A DNA stretch of 64,000 bases from Caprella mutica (taxonomy: Eukaryota; Arthropoda; Malacostraca; Amphipoda; Caprellidae): the NCBI GenBank assembly GCA_947561585.1, contig CANNZV010000121.1:310001-374000 (forward strand), in the 5' to 3' direction. Positions 10,707 to 22,530 of the stretch are shown here, one piece after another. Below the pieces are notes generated by a model. The model ran no database searches, was not told the origin of the DNA, and worked only from the letters and a program-made list of their open reading frames with translations. Each line of letters begins with the position of its first letter. Positions within the stretch are counted from its first letter, which is position 1. Made by a program: the position numbers and the translations under genes.

Positions 10707-12392
10707 ATGTAATATAATTTTATCGACTATAGTTACAATTTGAGTCCTTAGTAAAAATCCAAACATTTTTTCGTTCATCTATTTAATCCATTAGAAACGT
10801 TGGCTAAAGATTGGTTAAGTTTGAGAGTTGAATGCAATATACTAAAGTTTAGAATGACCGAATAGTTGCCTACTAAAAGGAGAAAAGAAGTTTTAGAAGC
10901 CTCTGTGTGATTCAACTTCTTTCTTCTAAAAGTTTCTACCTTTATCTAGAGCTCTGGATTACACTTGTATATTTAAATGTTAAAACCACCTGCGGTATCA
11001 AAGCTATAAGAAATTTTCACTGTCATTTTGGCGACTTAAAAAATGATGACTATGCAATATTCAACGGGCGCCTCTGAAATTTATTCCAGTAGATTTTGGC
11101 AAAGTTTCCAGGTCCCACATGCGACTTATTTCCAATGGATATTTTTCTCGGGCGGGAAATATCCGTAGACTTTAGCACCATTGCAGCACCCTACAACATC
11201 TCACTGAGTTTTTCCTTTGGGATGGCACGAATGAGAGACTTAATTCTTATCCATCTTGAGACAGTCTCTAGCTAAAAGTGGGTGATACAAATGATCTCAT
11301 CATCCTTCATTAATTTTTGTTAATGACCTGTTCTAGCAAGAGTGATGAGCTAATTAATTCCAAGCTCTTTTAACTGTTAATTTGCGACTACTGCGCTGAA
11401 GGGACCCATGCACCCTCTCTATTTAAGTCCATTTTCATGTTATTGGCAGATCTTCAAGTAAAATAGTTTGGGAAGAATATTACATTTGAAATTGTCTTAA
11501 GAATAGATATATTTTGAGTTCTTCAATGGGGAGGAGTTTAATTCAGTACAATATTTTCATCGTATGTTAAGATTGGGGAGAAGTATCTTAATCTAAATTA
11601 AGCCTAACTTTGATGAACTTTATGCGATTAGCTCATTATGGAGGAGAACTTTTAATAATTAATTAGCAGGTGAATTTTGTGATGGAAAAGATTGATGGTG
11701 CCGATAATATTTAATATATACGATATTTATTATATTATAGTGATATTTATTTGACTATGTGGTTCCAGATTTTTTTCTCAACATTCTCAAAACATGGAAT
11801 AAATAAAAAAAAATTATCATTTATTATGATAGTTTTTCTATATTATTTATTCGTTTAACTTTCATTACTTAACTGACCTTTATCTAAAGTAGCATTAACT
11901 AATACAAACAACTCTGACAGAATTTTGCTCCTATTTTTGACCTAATTTTTTGGTGTTTGCGAGTTTTATTTTTGCGATGATATCCCATTACCTGGAGTTG
12001 TTAAGCCGCCACTCACCTCGCTAATTAGATTATAACAACAACAACAACACTAAGGTACACACCCGCCCTAAAAACTAAAACAACTTCCATCAGCTGAGTT
12101 TTTAGCGCCACGGCGCTGCCAGAACTAAGTGGCGGAGCGATTTTTTCGCCGCTGATAATGGAGTTAACACGGCCTTAGTGAATTCGACACTGGCTATCAC
12201 TTCTCATTTTGTCAGTTAGACTTCAGGTTATGAAACTGATCCCTCCGTTCGTTCAGACTGTCGCGCTATATTTCACTCCATTTTGTAGACACGAGGAAGA
12301 CTTTGTCGTCTCTGATAGAAAAAAATGAAAGGAAGATTAGGAAGGACAGATGAATTAACCCTATCGCTATTTGGGGTATCCTTAATGAGCTG
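10707..12392. other. Mostly unique spacer, no gene recognised
   Basis: 10980-11460 is of relatively balanced composition with AT-hook/homeodomain-type motifs (GAGCTAATTAATTCC, CTTCATTAATTTTTG, TTAATGACC). A GCTAATTAATTCCAAG-like string recurs near 24470. A short (AAC)n run lies at about 12033-12049, followed by a GC-richer patch (12050-12180). No convincing exon or RNA gene. Confidence 0.4.
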
Positions 12393-12394
12393 TG

Positions 12395-14052
12395 TATGGT
12401 AACTAGAGTAATATGGTAATTGTAATAATATGGTAATTGTAATAATATGGTAACTGTGATAATATGGTAACTGTAATAATATGGTAACTGTAATAATATG
12501 GTAACTGTAATAATATGGTAACTGTAACAATGTGGTAACTGTAACAATGTGGTAACTGTAACAATATGGTAACTGTAATAATATGGTAACTGTAATAATA
12601 TGGTAACTGTAATAATATGGTAACTGTAACAATGTGGTAACTGTAACAATGTGGTAACTGTAACAATATGGTAACTGTGATAATATGGTAATTGTAATAA
12701 TATGGTAACTGTGATTATATGGTAACTGTAATAATATGGTAACTGTAATAATATGGTAACTGTGATAATATGGTAACTGTAACAATGTGGTAACTGTAAC
12801 AATGTGGTAACTGTAACAATATGGTTACTGTGATAATATGGTAACTGTAACAATGTGGTAACTGTAATAATGTGGTAACTGTAACAATGTGGTAACTGTA
12901 ACAATATGGTAACTGTGATAATATGGTAATTGTAATAATATGGTAACTGTAATAATATGGTAACTGTAATAATATGGTAACTGTAACAATGTGGTAACTG
13001 TAACAATGTGGTAACTGTAACAATGTGGTAACTGTAACAATGTGGTAACTGTAATAATATGGTAACTGTAATAATATGGTAACTGTAACAATGTGGTAAC
13101 TGTAACAATATGGTAACTGTAACAATGTGGTAACTGTAACAATGTGGTAACTGTAACAATGTGGTAACTGTAACAATGTGGTAACTGTAACAATGTGGTA
13201 ACTGTAACAATGTGGTAACTGTAACAATGTGGTAACTGTAACAATGTGGTAACTGTAACAATGTGGTAACTGTAACAATGTGGTAACTGTAACAATGTGG
13301 TAACTGTAACAATGTGGTAACTGTAACAATATGGTAACTGTAACAATATGGTAACTGTAACAATATGGTAACTGTAACAATGTGGTAACTGTAACAATGT
13401 GGTAACTGTAACAATGTGGTAACTGTAACAATGTGGTAACTGTAACAATGTGGTAACTGCGACAATGTGGTAACTGTAACAATGTGGTAACTGCGACAAT
13501 GTGGTAACTGTAACAATGTGGTAACTGTAACAATGTGGTAACTGTAACAATGTGGTAACTGTAACAATATGGTAACTAGAATAATATGGTAACTGTAACA
13601 ATATGGTAACTGTAACAATATGGTAACTGTAACAATGTGGTAACTGTAACAATGTGGTAACTGTAACAATGTGGTAACTGTAACAATGTGGTAATGTAAC
13701 AATGTGGTAATGTAACAATGTGGTAACTGCGACAATGTGGTAACTGTAACAATATGGTAACTGTAACAATATGGTAACTGTAACAATATGGTAACTGTAA
13801 CAATATGGTAACTGTAACAATATGGTAACTAGAATAATATGGTAACTAGAATAATATGGTAACTAGAATAATATGGTAACTAGAATAATATGGTAACTAG
13901 AATAATATGGTAATTGTAACAATATGGTAACTGTAACAATATGGTAACTGTAACAATATGGTAACTGTAACAATATGGTAACTGTAACAATATGGTAACT
14001 AGAATAATATGGTAACTAGAATAATATGGTAACTAGAATAATATGGTAACTG
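12395..14052. repeat. 17-bp minisatellite, about 97 copies
   Basis: Longest array in the window. The unit is AACAATGTGGTAACTGT with variants AATAATATGGTAACTGT, a CTAGA-containing type and rarer CTGCGAC and CTGTGAT types. Homogeneous blocks of each variant alternate: mostly AATAATATGG on the left, AACAATGTGG in the centre, and the CTAGA type at the right end. Two 16-bp units occur near 13693-13715. Because 17 is not divisible by 3, each minus-strand frame reads three units as a 17-residue cycle (HIVTVTTLLQLPHCYSY), giving frames of up to 506 codons. These reflect the absence of stops in the unit, not a gene. Confidence 0.97.
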
Positions 14053-14134
14053 AAAGGCATTTGCTATGATTTATCAAGTATTTGGTAATCTTAAAATTAA
14101 TTACAAATGATACAGTTTTTTATTTTATGGATAG

Positions 14135-14390
14135 ATGTACCTATAATGTACCTATAATGTACCTATAAATTACCTATAATGTACCTATAAATTACCTATA
14201 ATGTACCTATAATGTACCTATAATGTACCTATAATGTACCTATAATGTACCTATAATGTACCTATAATGTACCTATAATGTACCTATAATGTACCTATAA
14301 TGTACCTATAATGTACCTATAATGTACCTATAATGTACCTATAATGTACCTATAATGTACCTAGAATGTACCTAGAATGTACCTATAATT
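14135..14390. repeat. 11-bp minisatellite, about 23 copies
   Basis: Perfect or near-perfect repeats of TAATGTACCTA with minor TAAATTACCTA and TAGAATGTACC variants. It lies only about 80 bp downstream of the 17-bp array but has an unrelated unit. Confidence 0.96.
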
Positions 14391-14689
14391 ATGCACATTT
14401 AATTTAACCTGCTATAGGCCACACAACTTGATTTAAGTTGTGATTTAAGGTAACATTAAAACATGATACTACTTTTATTTACAAAGTATTCCATTAAATC
14501 ATTTTCATTCGACCCTAATAACTTTGTGCAAATTATATACATTAATTTATTTATTATTCATTTCTACTCATTACCGAGTAAATGCAAATTAAGTTGCAAA
14601 TGTATGTATGTACCGGAAGTGAAGGGAAAATCAGTGAATGATTTACAGTCTGCAATTTCCGGTACTGCGTTCAAAATTCACAGGTTGTA

Positions 14690-14933
14690 CAGGGTAAGTT
14701 ACGAATTATTGGACAGTTCTACATTCTCGATCTTATTTGGAAAAGTATATAATAATATTTAACTTTTGTATTTTGTATCCATGATACCTTCCTGTATCAT
14801 GGATGTATTATTTTATTGGTATCCATGATACCTGCAGGTATTAAGGATACCAAATATAAGAAGTTAAAAAATGATCATTATATAATTTTTTATCGAAAAT
14901 ATAGAACTGTCCGATAACTCGGAACTGACCCTA
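14690..14933. mobile_element. MITE family A copy 3 (reference copy)
   Basis: Left end AGGGTAAGTTACGAATTATT and right end ending CGATAACTCGGAACTGACCC form inverted repeats of about 50 bp. The inner parts read (G)GACAGTTCTACATTCTCGAT and the complement. Both ends lie beside TA (TA-C-AGGG at the left, CCCTA-TA at the right), as expected for Tc1/mariner-type target sites. The middle contains two GTATCCATGATACC palindromic modules, one reading ATCCATGATACCTGCAGGTA. No transposase. The family occurs at 7.4, 8.0, 14.7, 16.3 (truncated), 31.5, 38.8, 46.0 and 57.3 kb. Confidence 0.85.
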
Positions 14934-15515
14934 TAACCCATCTTAGAGTAAACAACTTTGTAATCTTTTATCGGAACTGATTTTAGATTTTAACTGTGAA
15001 TAATGAAAATAAAAACAGTTCAATTAATCAGCATAAAGAATTTTTTCTACTAAGAGTAACGTGGTAGCATTGGTATACTCATCAACCTCACCGTACTCGG
15101 AAACTGGGTGTTGCCATAAGTCATTATACAGGTCAATCATAAATTTCAGTAGGTGAGATTAGTTCATTAGTCTTACCCCAACTGATAGTTGAGATGTTAA
15201 ACTGTGCCAATTTTAATTCAATGCAATACATTTTCCATTATTATTTATTCTAGCTATTGTGTTCATTGATTTTTGCACTCCATCTCTCCAATATTTCGAA
15301 CTCAATATATCAAATATTTCCAAAAGAGGTTAAAAATAAGTCTCGCACCTTTTCAAACCAATATTTTGAAAATTTCAATCCAATATTCCTAGTATTTTGA
15401 AATGTTTCTGAGAAGATTGTACACCGCATGCTTCCTTCTCATCATTTTTCATAGAGGGTTACAATCTGGATATTGGTTTTCTGAAGATATTCTTCGATAG
15501 CTTCCCGTCCAAACC
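14934..15515. other. Spacer, possible decayed tRNA-like stretch
   Basis: 15064-15110 contains TGGTAGCATTGGTA, resembling an RNA polymerase III A box, but no convincing B box follows. I treat it as at most a decayed SINE head. Otherwise nothing recognised. Confidence 0.3.
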
Positions 15516-16126
15516 ATGTCTGTCTGCAATTGGTGTGTCTGCAATTGGTCTGTCTGCAATTGGTGTGTCTGCAATTGGTGTGCCTGCAATTGGTGTGTCT
15601 GCAATTGGTGTGCCTGCAATTGGTGTGACTGCAATTGGTGTGCCTGCAATTGGTGTGCCTGCAATTGGTGTGCCTGCAATTGGTGTGCCTGCAATTGGTG
15701 TGCCTGCAATTGGTGTGCCTGCAATTGGTGTGCCTGCAATTGGTGTGCCTGCAATTGGTGTGACTGCAATTGGTGTGACTGCAATTGGTGTGCCTGCATT
15801 TGGTGTGCCTGCAATTGGTGTGCCTGCAATTGGTGTGTCTGCAATTGGTGTGCCTGCAATTGGTGTGACTGCAATTGGTGTGACTGCAATTGGTGTGCCT
15901 GCATTTGGTGTGCCTGCAATTGGTGTGCCTGCAATTGGTGTGTCTGCAATTGGTGTGTCTGCAATTGGTGTGCCTGCAATTGGTGTGACTGCAATTGGTG
16001 TGCCTGCATTTGGTGTGCCTGCAATTGGTGTGCCTGCAATTGGTGTGTCTGCAATTGGTGTGTCTGCAATTGGTGTGTCTGCAATTGGTGTGTCTGCAAT
16101 TGGTGTGCCTGCAATTGGTATGCCTG
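15516..16126. repeat. 15-bp minisatellite, about 41 copies, open in several frames
   Basis: Unit CTGCAATTGGTGTGC, strictly 15 bp. The main variant site is C/T/A just before CTGCA; a second is AATTGG versus ATTTGG. As 15 is five codons and the unit lacks stops, long frames exist on both strands (a CNWCA-type and an AIGVP-type cycle on plus, QLQAH on minus). The variable base changes the amino acid in each of the frames read (for example Ala/Thr/Ser on minus and Pro/Ser/Thr on plus), so no purifying selection on a protein is visible. I do not call a gene. Confidence 0.96.
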
Positions 16127-16300
16127 TCCCATACTCACACTATAAATTGCTGTTGCCAATATTCCCACCTATCAATAGTCTAATTAGCATGCATTACAGC
16201 AATAGACACTGTCTACACTTACAGAGACTGAATTACAATCAGGGGTCGAAATCTGACGTCTAGTCGTATTACAGCAGCTGACGAATATGTGTAATTTATA

Positions 16301-16400
16301 TAGGGGAAGTTTCGATTTATCGGACGGTTCAACATTTTCGATCGTATAAGTAAAAAATTTATTATCATTCTGGTATCATGGATTAAATTAAAATTTTATT
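16301..16400. mobile_element. MITE family A copy 4, truncated
   Basis: Only the left part is present: TAGGGGAAGTTTCGATTTAT, then CGGACGGTTCAACATTTTCG and a short TGGTATCATGGAT remnant of the central palindrome. No matching right terminus was found downstream, so this is a half-copy. Confidence 0.7.
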
Positions 16401-17774
16401 ACTATCCAATGTATTATATGGCTCTATTACAGATAGCCTACTACTCACCTTGCCTCTGTATTCTAGAAATGTTTCTTTGTTTTTCTGAAGAACAAGTCAG
16501 TAGCCCCTGAAAATATCTCCCAAATGCTCATCGTTAATTTTGATTAGCCAATTTCTGGGGGAAGTGAAGAACTCTATTTTAAGAAGAGAAAAAGATCACC
16601 CTTTTCTGAATTATAATTTGATATTAGAAGCACTATTGCCAAGATAGTATGATGCCCTATTACAGGATAGTATGTAAATACTTATTTGATAAATTAAACA
16701 AATTTTGGTCGTAGGAAGTAGTTATTTTCTGTTTTTGGTATTTTCTAAATGCTTTTTTTTCACTTTAAAATTGATAATTTTTGTATTTATATTTTTTATT
16801 TCCCAACCATTCGAATGTTTGTAGTAGATTTAATTTAATTACATTGAACAATTGAAGATTGTATGCAGTTATATCCCATCCCATCATGTCAAACCTTTCC
16901 CCTCCGCATTATAGATTTTTACGACGAATCAATGAATTTTTTTCTATAAGGCTCCTTCGCATTTGAATACTTCCCACGACCCCACATTTCGATTCTGGTT
17001 GGAATCCGTAACGCCCACCCACTCGATCTAATTCCCTATTGACGTTAATGTCAATGATTTTAATGAATTCTTCAGCTTTTTCTGTCATCCAATGCGTCAC
17101 AGGAAATACTTTCTGTCATTTGACTCTGACAGAAAATACCATTGCTTATTTCTCTCTCCAGTTATATAGAAAATAGAATATCCGTTATTGGTATTTTAGA
17201 AAATGTGGCTCGATTGCATGCATTTCTATTGGAAAAATTATTCTAATGATTCAAGTGCAGAAATTAGTAATTTTGTGAATTGGTATTAAGTAATTACTTG
17301 TATAAAATATTTATATTTACAGCATCCTTCTGTTCATTGATTAAATAGAATTAAAGTAAGCAGAAGGGTAAACAAAATTTAATCATTTTGTTCATTTTAG
17401 GAAACCTAAATCTTTTTTTTTATTCCCAAAAATATAGAAATAATAACCGAAATCAAATATTTTGAGATGTTAATTTTCAAATCTGGTAGCAGGACTAAAC
17501 ACTTATGAAATTTATTCTACTAAAGCGTACATTTTTAAGTAGTTAATTTGGTTGATCTGAACCATAGAGCAAACAGAACTCCCCAGTGTTGTTCTAGTCG
17601 TGAGTTTTTGTGAGTGAAGAGAGTTTTCTCAGAGACTCTCAAGTTAGTTTGAAGAAGTTAGTGCTGAGTAGACTGATTTGCATATGGCACTAACACCACC
17701 TTGCTCTTTATACCTTAACAAATATATCACAGCTATTTCATTATACTACGTGTACGCAGTGATTCACTGAAATG
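16401..17774. other. AT-rich spacer, no gene recognised
   Basis: No recognisable coding, RNA or element features. A short balanced-composition patch lies at 16860-17100, whose minus-strand frame (63 codons) lacks any recognisable motif. Confidence 0.45.
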
Positions 17775-17949
17775 AGTTTTTTAAAAGTCTTTCCACCAGA
17801 CTTTCTGCTAAGCTCCTCCTACTTTTTCCACGAGAATATAAGAAAAAACTATAAAATAAATAACAATAATTATATCGTTTTTTCTTATATTGTCGTGGAA
17901 AAAGTAGGAGGAGCTTAGCAAAATGTCTAGTAGAAAGACTTAAAAAACC
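17775..17949. mobile_element. Long-hairpin MITE
   Basis: Nearly the whole 175 bp is an inverted repeat. The left arm contains CTAAGCTCCTCCTACTTTTT, then CCACGAGAATATAAGAAAAA; the right arm is their complement and ends AAAGACTTAAAAAAC. Arms are about 70 bp with a short AT-rich loop. The middle of the arm is almost perfectly paired while the outer 25 bp is slightly diverged. TACGTGTACG (about 17747) and CTACGTGTGTACG (about 17951) flank it as an imperfect direct repeat, but the left copy is not adjacent to the hairpin. Superfamily not determinable. Confidence 0.85.
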
Positions 17950-19077
17950 CTACGTGTGTACGGCCCTTTACAGTTGGAAGTATTTAACGGTTCAAATCCT
18001 TCCATTGTCGTCCTCTAAATAAATGAACGACAGGAATAGAATTCAGTCACTATAATGTAGCACTTTTCTATACACCAGACAGGTTGTGTTTCCTCACAAA
18101 CAGTCTATTTTAGAGTGTATCTGTGTGGCAAGGCTGTCCTTTATGCTAATAGCAGCACCTTTTCCTCCGAATACTACACCGGGCCTCATTTTTCGGAATA
18201 GTTAGGTAGCCTTTGACTTTCATTAAGCTTCGGACAGTCATCTAACTTATATTCGCGCCTTAACATTCACTAGCTATCGAGCCAAATGATTCACAAGGAT
18301 ATCGAGTCGTGTCTTTAAGTAACGTCATTCGATAAATTGTTTATAAAGTTATTCACATTTTGAGGGTCATATTTTATATCTACCTATATTTTTCCTCATC
18401 GATATTGTGATTCGGCCTGGTAGCCTTTCTCAATATTGAGGGCCAACCTGTAAGGCCTCATCCAGTTGAAAATAGAGGTCAAGTTTTTACCTGCCCGTGT
18501 TTGTTTCTGTTCAGTACTTCATATGCTATTCACTTTTATTCAGGAGCGACTGAGACCTTCAAACTTTGATGCCGTGAATATTCAGGAATTTTTCTTTTTA
18601 TTGCTAGAAGAATTTTGAGGAAGATGCCCATCAGCTGTCATCGTTGGAGTAAAACTTCTCAAAGACGGATACAGATTAAGGAACTTGAAGATAAAGTTTG
18701 TCCTGTAGGAACTAGGCTTGCAATTGGGGGTTGTTTGCAAAGATTTTATAACCACGTTGTAGAACGTCTCTACATTTGTAATGGTGTATTGGACTCTGTC
18801 AGATGGCTTCTGTAGCGTATGAAAGACAGGAATCATTTTCTTTGGGTTAGGGATAATCTGTTCAATTTTATCAACGTTTAAAATCTTCTGTCATTCCAAC
18901 TTTTTAAAATCAGAATTATAAATTTTTCGATTAAAAAATGTAGGTACAGTTACTAGGTTTCATGTATCATCAATACTTGATTTCTATGATAATAATGTAC
19001 AGATTTTTGTGAGCTTTTCTTCACAATCTTTTCTAGTTGGCTTCTGGTGTAATTTATTTTTAGCTGCCTAGAGCGTT
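17950..19077. other. Spacer, partly balanced composition
   Basis: 18110-18560 has fewer AT runs than its surroundings and no repeats, but no recognisable exon. Overlapping frames on both strands at about 18582-18836 are short (66-84 codons) and have no motifs. Confidence 0.4.
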
Positions 19078-19495
19078 GTCACTGAATGGTGGTAGGTGAT
19101 TTTGTTCATGGAGACAATTTCCTATCCTTCGAAGTCCTTGTATTCATTTCTCATTCACCGTTAGCAGTATGGCCTTCAAACTGAAGACATTATTAATTTC
19201 ATTCCTACTATATATAAGATTTAATACCAATATTTGCTGTAATAAATACGAAATAGTCTAAATAAATATTGTATTTCTGTCTCTTTTCGTGACTTGTTTT
19301 ATAAGTGATTATATCCATGGAGTAGCTTTTCTGCATACATGAGCGTTATTACCTACTGCTGGTAGGCGACAGTATTGATGCAATCATTTTCCTGTCACGT
19401 TTCAACTTCGATGTCACTTTTCTTTATCTTAGTTTCAACATCATCGATAGTACCTTTGGTTCCGAAACTGATGTTAAACCCCCTACTAAATAAAT
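19078..19495 (+). mobile_element. Two partial SINE-body fragments
   Basis: 19080-19130 carries GTCACTGAATGGTGGTAGGT and TTTTGTTCATGGAG. 19318-19492 carries GAGTAGCTTTTCTGCATACA, a GCTGGTAGGCGAC motif, ATCATCGATAGTACCTTTGG and a tail with GATGTTAAACCCCCTACTAA. Both match parts of the SINE at 62.8-63.1 kb and the fragment at 45.4 kb. The tRNA-like head is not recognisable in either. Confidence 0.6.
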
Positions 19496-20278
19496 TAATT
19501 AGGAATAACTACTTACATTTTATTGTAAACAAGATATGGGAAATTTATTTTTTCCTATTTTCCTTTACCTTTTCCCCACTGCAAAGCTTTAGCAACTGGA
19601 TATTTGGTAGCACTGATACCTATGAGGGAGAATCACAAAAGGTTAAATGGCAACTCAGAAAGTGATTAAACTTCGGCTGCAACTCATTTGAGAAATGGGT
19701 CGGTAGGAAGAAAATGTTCGAGGCGGTGTTACTTTCCAGTCTTCAGTTCTCCGGTCACCGATAATCGACTTGTTTGAGAAGAGAACTTAGCAAAAATTAT
19801 CTTTAATTGCTTCAGTGGAGAGGTAACTATTGGCTAAAACTTTATAGGTGCTTAATTCAGTTTTGTCAGCAATACAACGGTCTCGTAATTTAAAATATAT
19901 TCTACTTGTCATCTTACACTAAAATTATGGCATAATGAATGTGTCCAATCCTTTTAATTTAAATTATTCATAGTTATCATAGATACATAGAAAGTACAAA
20001 TATCCTAGAATATGCCTAGTTGAATAGCTCAATTCCCAACATCAACTCTGTCTGGTATTTTCTTCCCCGATAACTTTGCTCTCCTCTTCATTTCCCTCCA
20101 TCTGTGCATCAGTTTCTCGACAAGGAAAGTTCATGAGCCACACCAAACTAACGTGTACTTCCAACACACCAATCCATCACGTCTCAGGTCAATATGCCGC
20201 CTATGTTGCACCTTGACCTGACACCTAACTGTAACTCTCTTCCAACCTGTTCCTTCTTTTAGTGCTAGGGTCACAGGG

Positions 20279-20325
20279 TAGCATAGATACATACAAACCA
20301 TTTCTTTGTAGCATAGATACATACT
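20279..20325. repeat. Two copies of a GTAGCATAGATACATAC motif
   Basis: The motif occurs at about 20278 and 20309, next to the CTGT-rich element end at 20330. It resembles the tail of the 33-bp unit at the window start. Confidence 0.55.
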
Positions 20326-20328
20326 ATA

Positions 20329-20400
20329 CTTATACTATAATAAGAGCCGCTTCCGTCTGTCTGTCTGTCTGTCCGTCCGTGTGTCACAGTTTAATTAAGA
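20329..20400 (+). mobile_element. Helitron-like 5' end candidate with (TCTG)n
   Basis: TATACTATAATAAGAGCCGC followed by four TCTG-type units and CCGTCCGTGTGTCACA. A second copy at 32520 starts TCTATACTATGATAAGAGCT and continues with GTCTGTCCTTCCGTGTGTCA. A TC start, absence of terminal inverted repeats and this CTGT-rich leader resemble Helitron 5' ends, but no CTRR hairpin end was identified, so the class is tentative. Confidence 0.4.
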
Positions 20401-20634
20401 AATACATATTAAAAGGATAAACAAATCATTTGTAGAGATATCATGACTACGGGGCCAAGCGCTAAAAGAATATTGACATTAATTATTTAAAAAAAAGATA
20501 CATTGGCATTTGAGAAACAATATTTTTGTTTAATCAGAATATGTTTATCCATAATACATTCTTGCATTGATTATAATTTAAATTCAATAACAGGTACTGT
20601 ACTAGTCACTATAATCTTGTCATAGATATATACT

Positions 20635-20838
20635 ACAATAGAACATCTCTTTATTGAATGTCGACTCCAGAATAAGAGAAAGGCCCAGTATAGTGAACAA
20701 ATTTTCTTTAGTCAGCCATAAAATCGCCATTAGTTTTCTAAAACCAGGCAGATAAGGAATTATTTTTTTCACTATACGAGGTAGTTCTCTTACTCAGGAG
20801 TCAGGACAGTATACATTCACTATAGATGAGTTCAACTA
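20635..20838. mobile_element. Pogo-like MITE copy 1
   Basis: Starts CAATAGAACATCTCTTTATT next to TA and ends with the inverted TTCACTATAGATGAGTTCAA. Interior AACAAATTTTCTTTAG followed by CATAAAATCGCC is shared with the element at 30165-30357 (AACAAATTTTCTTTAGCGTG, then CATAAATTAGCC). CAGTNGAACNNC-type ends with TA flanks resemble pogo/Tigger elements. No coding capacity. Confidence 0.65.
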
Positions 20839-20921
20839 TAAATCAATATATTTTTATCATAGAAGCATACTATATCAATGTAATTTTTATCATAGATACC
20901 TTACATTTTAACATTAACTCC

Positions 20922-20960
20922 CGTATAAATAGATCCAATGACGTGTCTGTGACGTCATAA
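20922..20960 (+). promoter_or_regulatory. Possible TATA box and CRE
   Basis: TATAAATAG is followed 20 bp later by GTGACGTCA, with more balanced composition downstream for about 400 bp. A CRE downstream rather than upstream of a TATA box is atypical. The nearest frame (21085-21477) has a hydrophobic stretch near residues 48-70 but no known domain. Chance occurrence is quite possible. Confidence 0.2.
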
Positions 20961-21607
20961 TCCCTGCAAGGGGATCATTCCACAGAGAGGATAAGGCCCG
21001 TCATGTCAGACAGCATTCCTCTTCTTCATCACAAGTGATAGCTGATCGGCATGAATTTCTCAGCCGAGTGATCGAGAGTGAATCGTGAATGTCTCTCTGT
21101 TCTCGTTTTATGGTATTAGCCTGAGACAGAGCACCCCTTTGGGCCGCCAATGTGCTCCAATATTTGACATTGGGCGTTATTTATTTATTCGTCCATGGGC
21201 GCGTGGTCTTTGTGCATCGTCTAGATTTATCGAAGCTCTTTTCCTTCGCCTCCTTTTCTTCTGGTGGCGTAAGAGGAGAATTCTAATAACTATATTTGGC
21301 TGGATATATCCTTATCAGTCAGTTATTGATGGTGGAGTAGGTACCGAAAGGAATGGACGGGGATATCGATTTTGTGATCATTTACAGATAGATACGGACA
21401 AATTCTTAATTACCAACGGTTTGCATGACCTAATTCTTTTACTTGTTTTGATAAATGAGGAAATTATTTTAATTTAAGTATAGGAATTTCTAAATGAATT
21501 TCTTATCCTCTTTAAAAATACTGATGACCAATAAATTAAATTCATAAGATTGATGTTTTTTTTCTATTTACACAAACAATGTATAGTTAGGTTTAAACTT
21601 AGTCTTA

Positions 21608-21660
21608 TAATGAAATAAATGCTGCCTAAGATATAACCTTCCGCAATCTGCGAAGGGAAT
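21608..21660 (+). mobile_element. Fragment of dispersed D-arm-like element
   Basis: AAGATATAACCTTCCGCAAT and CTGCGAAGGGAAT match the right end of the plus-oriented copy at 38217-38542 (ATATAACCTTTCCGCATTCT, GCGAAGGTAAT). Only about 50 bp are retained. Confidence 0.6.
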
Positions 21661-22530
21661 AACGTCAAATTGAATTTTTTTCCGGTAATTCGTTTCATTT
21701 GGTAATTGGTGCTTACTCCTAAAACGAAGCTATCTGCTGAACCTAAAGGATCTCAATGTTGTTAATTGAATGACTTTTCCCCCTCCAATGTGTCTCTACC
21801 CCTCTATTATGGGGTAAATTTGCCCCATCCAAACACCACTTTAGATCACCGTCCTAACTTTTTCTAAATCCGATCTAAACTTTCACTTTCTGTTTATTTG
21901 CCATTGACGAAAAGGAAAACATTAGCTGCTACTTCTTCCAGGAGCTACTGAAGCACAAAATTGAACTGTTGCCATTGGGTTCTTTCACGAGAGATCTATG
22001 GATTAATTGAAGTTATTCTCTGTACAGGAAAACCGAGCCCTCTATTTGAAAGTGTATAATGTCATTACTTACTAACAGATTGTAATGTTATTGTTTAGTT
22101 TGATGCTGAAATTTGTGAACTAATAAGGAGATCAGGTATTATACGTTAGCATAGTATTTAGTTTTGAAAAATGGTTCGTTTTTTTTTGTGGAAACTCTAT
22201 GTACTACTAGAATTATAGAATTAAATAGAATAGAATAACATTTATTAAAACTGCTACGATACTAACTCCATCTATCTCCATCACACTCCATTTCTCTCCA
22301 TCACACATCACTCTCCCTCACCCATCACTCTCACCATCACATTTAATATCTCACAGAATAATAACACCGTTTCTTGACGTTGTGTTCAAAAGGTTCACTT
22401 TATTTCCAGGCGCTTTTAATGTAGCCGTCAAACCTCCTCATGTCAATATTTATTCAATTAACTTTAATAATGGCTTGGTATATCGAGCTGAATATCCTGC
22501 CTCTTTCTTGCACCATTTCATTCGAATTAC

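Noticed and set aside
12266..13820. Minus-strand frames of 331-506 codons
   Set aside because: They are translations of the 17-bp minisatellite. Several overlapping frames are open at once because the unit lacks stops, and the only unique part is a C-terminal tail of about 45 residues with no motif.
14135..14390. Telomeric or subtelomeric repeat
   Set aside because: The 11-bp unit TAATGTACCTA and other units do not match TTAGGG or TTAGG-type telomere repeats.
17985..18010. tRNA T-arm-like GGTTCAAATCC
   Set aside because: The flanking bases do not form a five-base-pair stem and no A box lies at the right distance.
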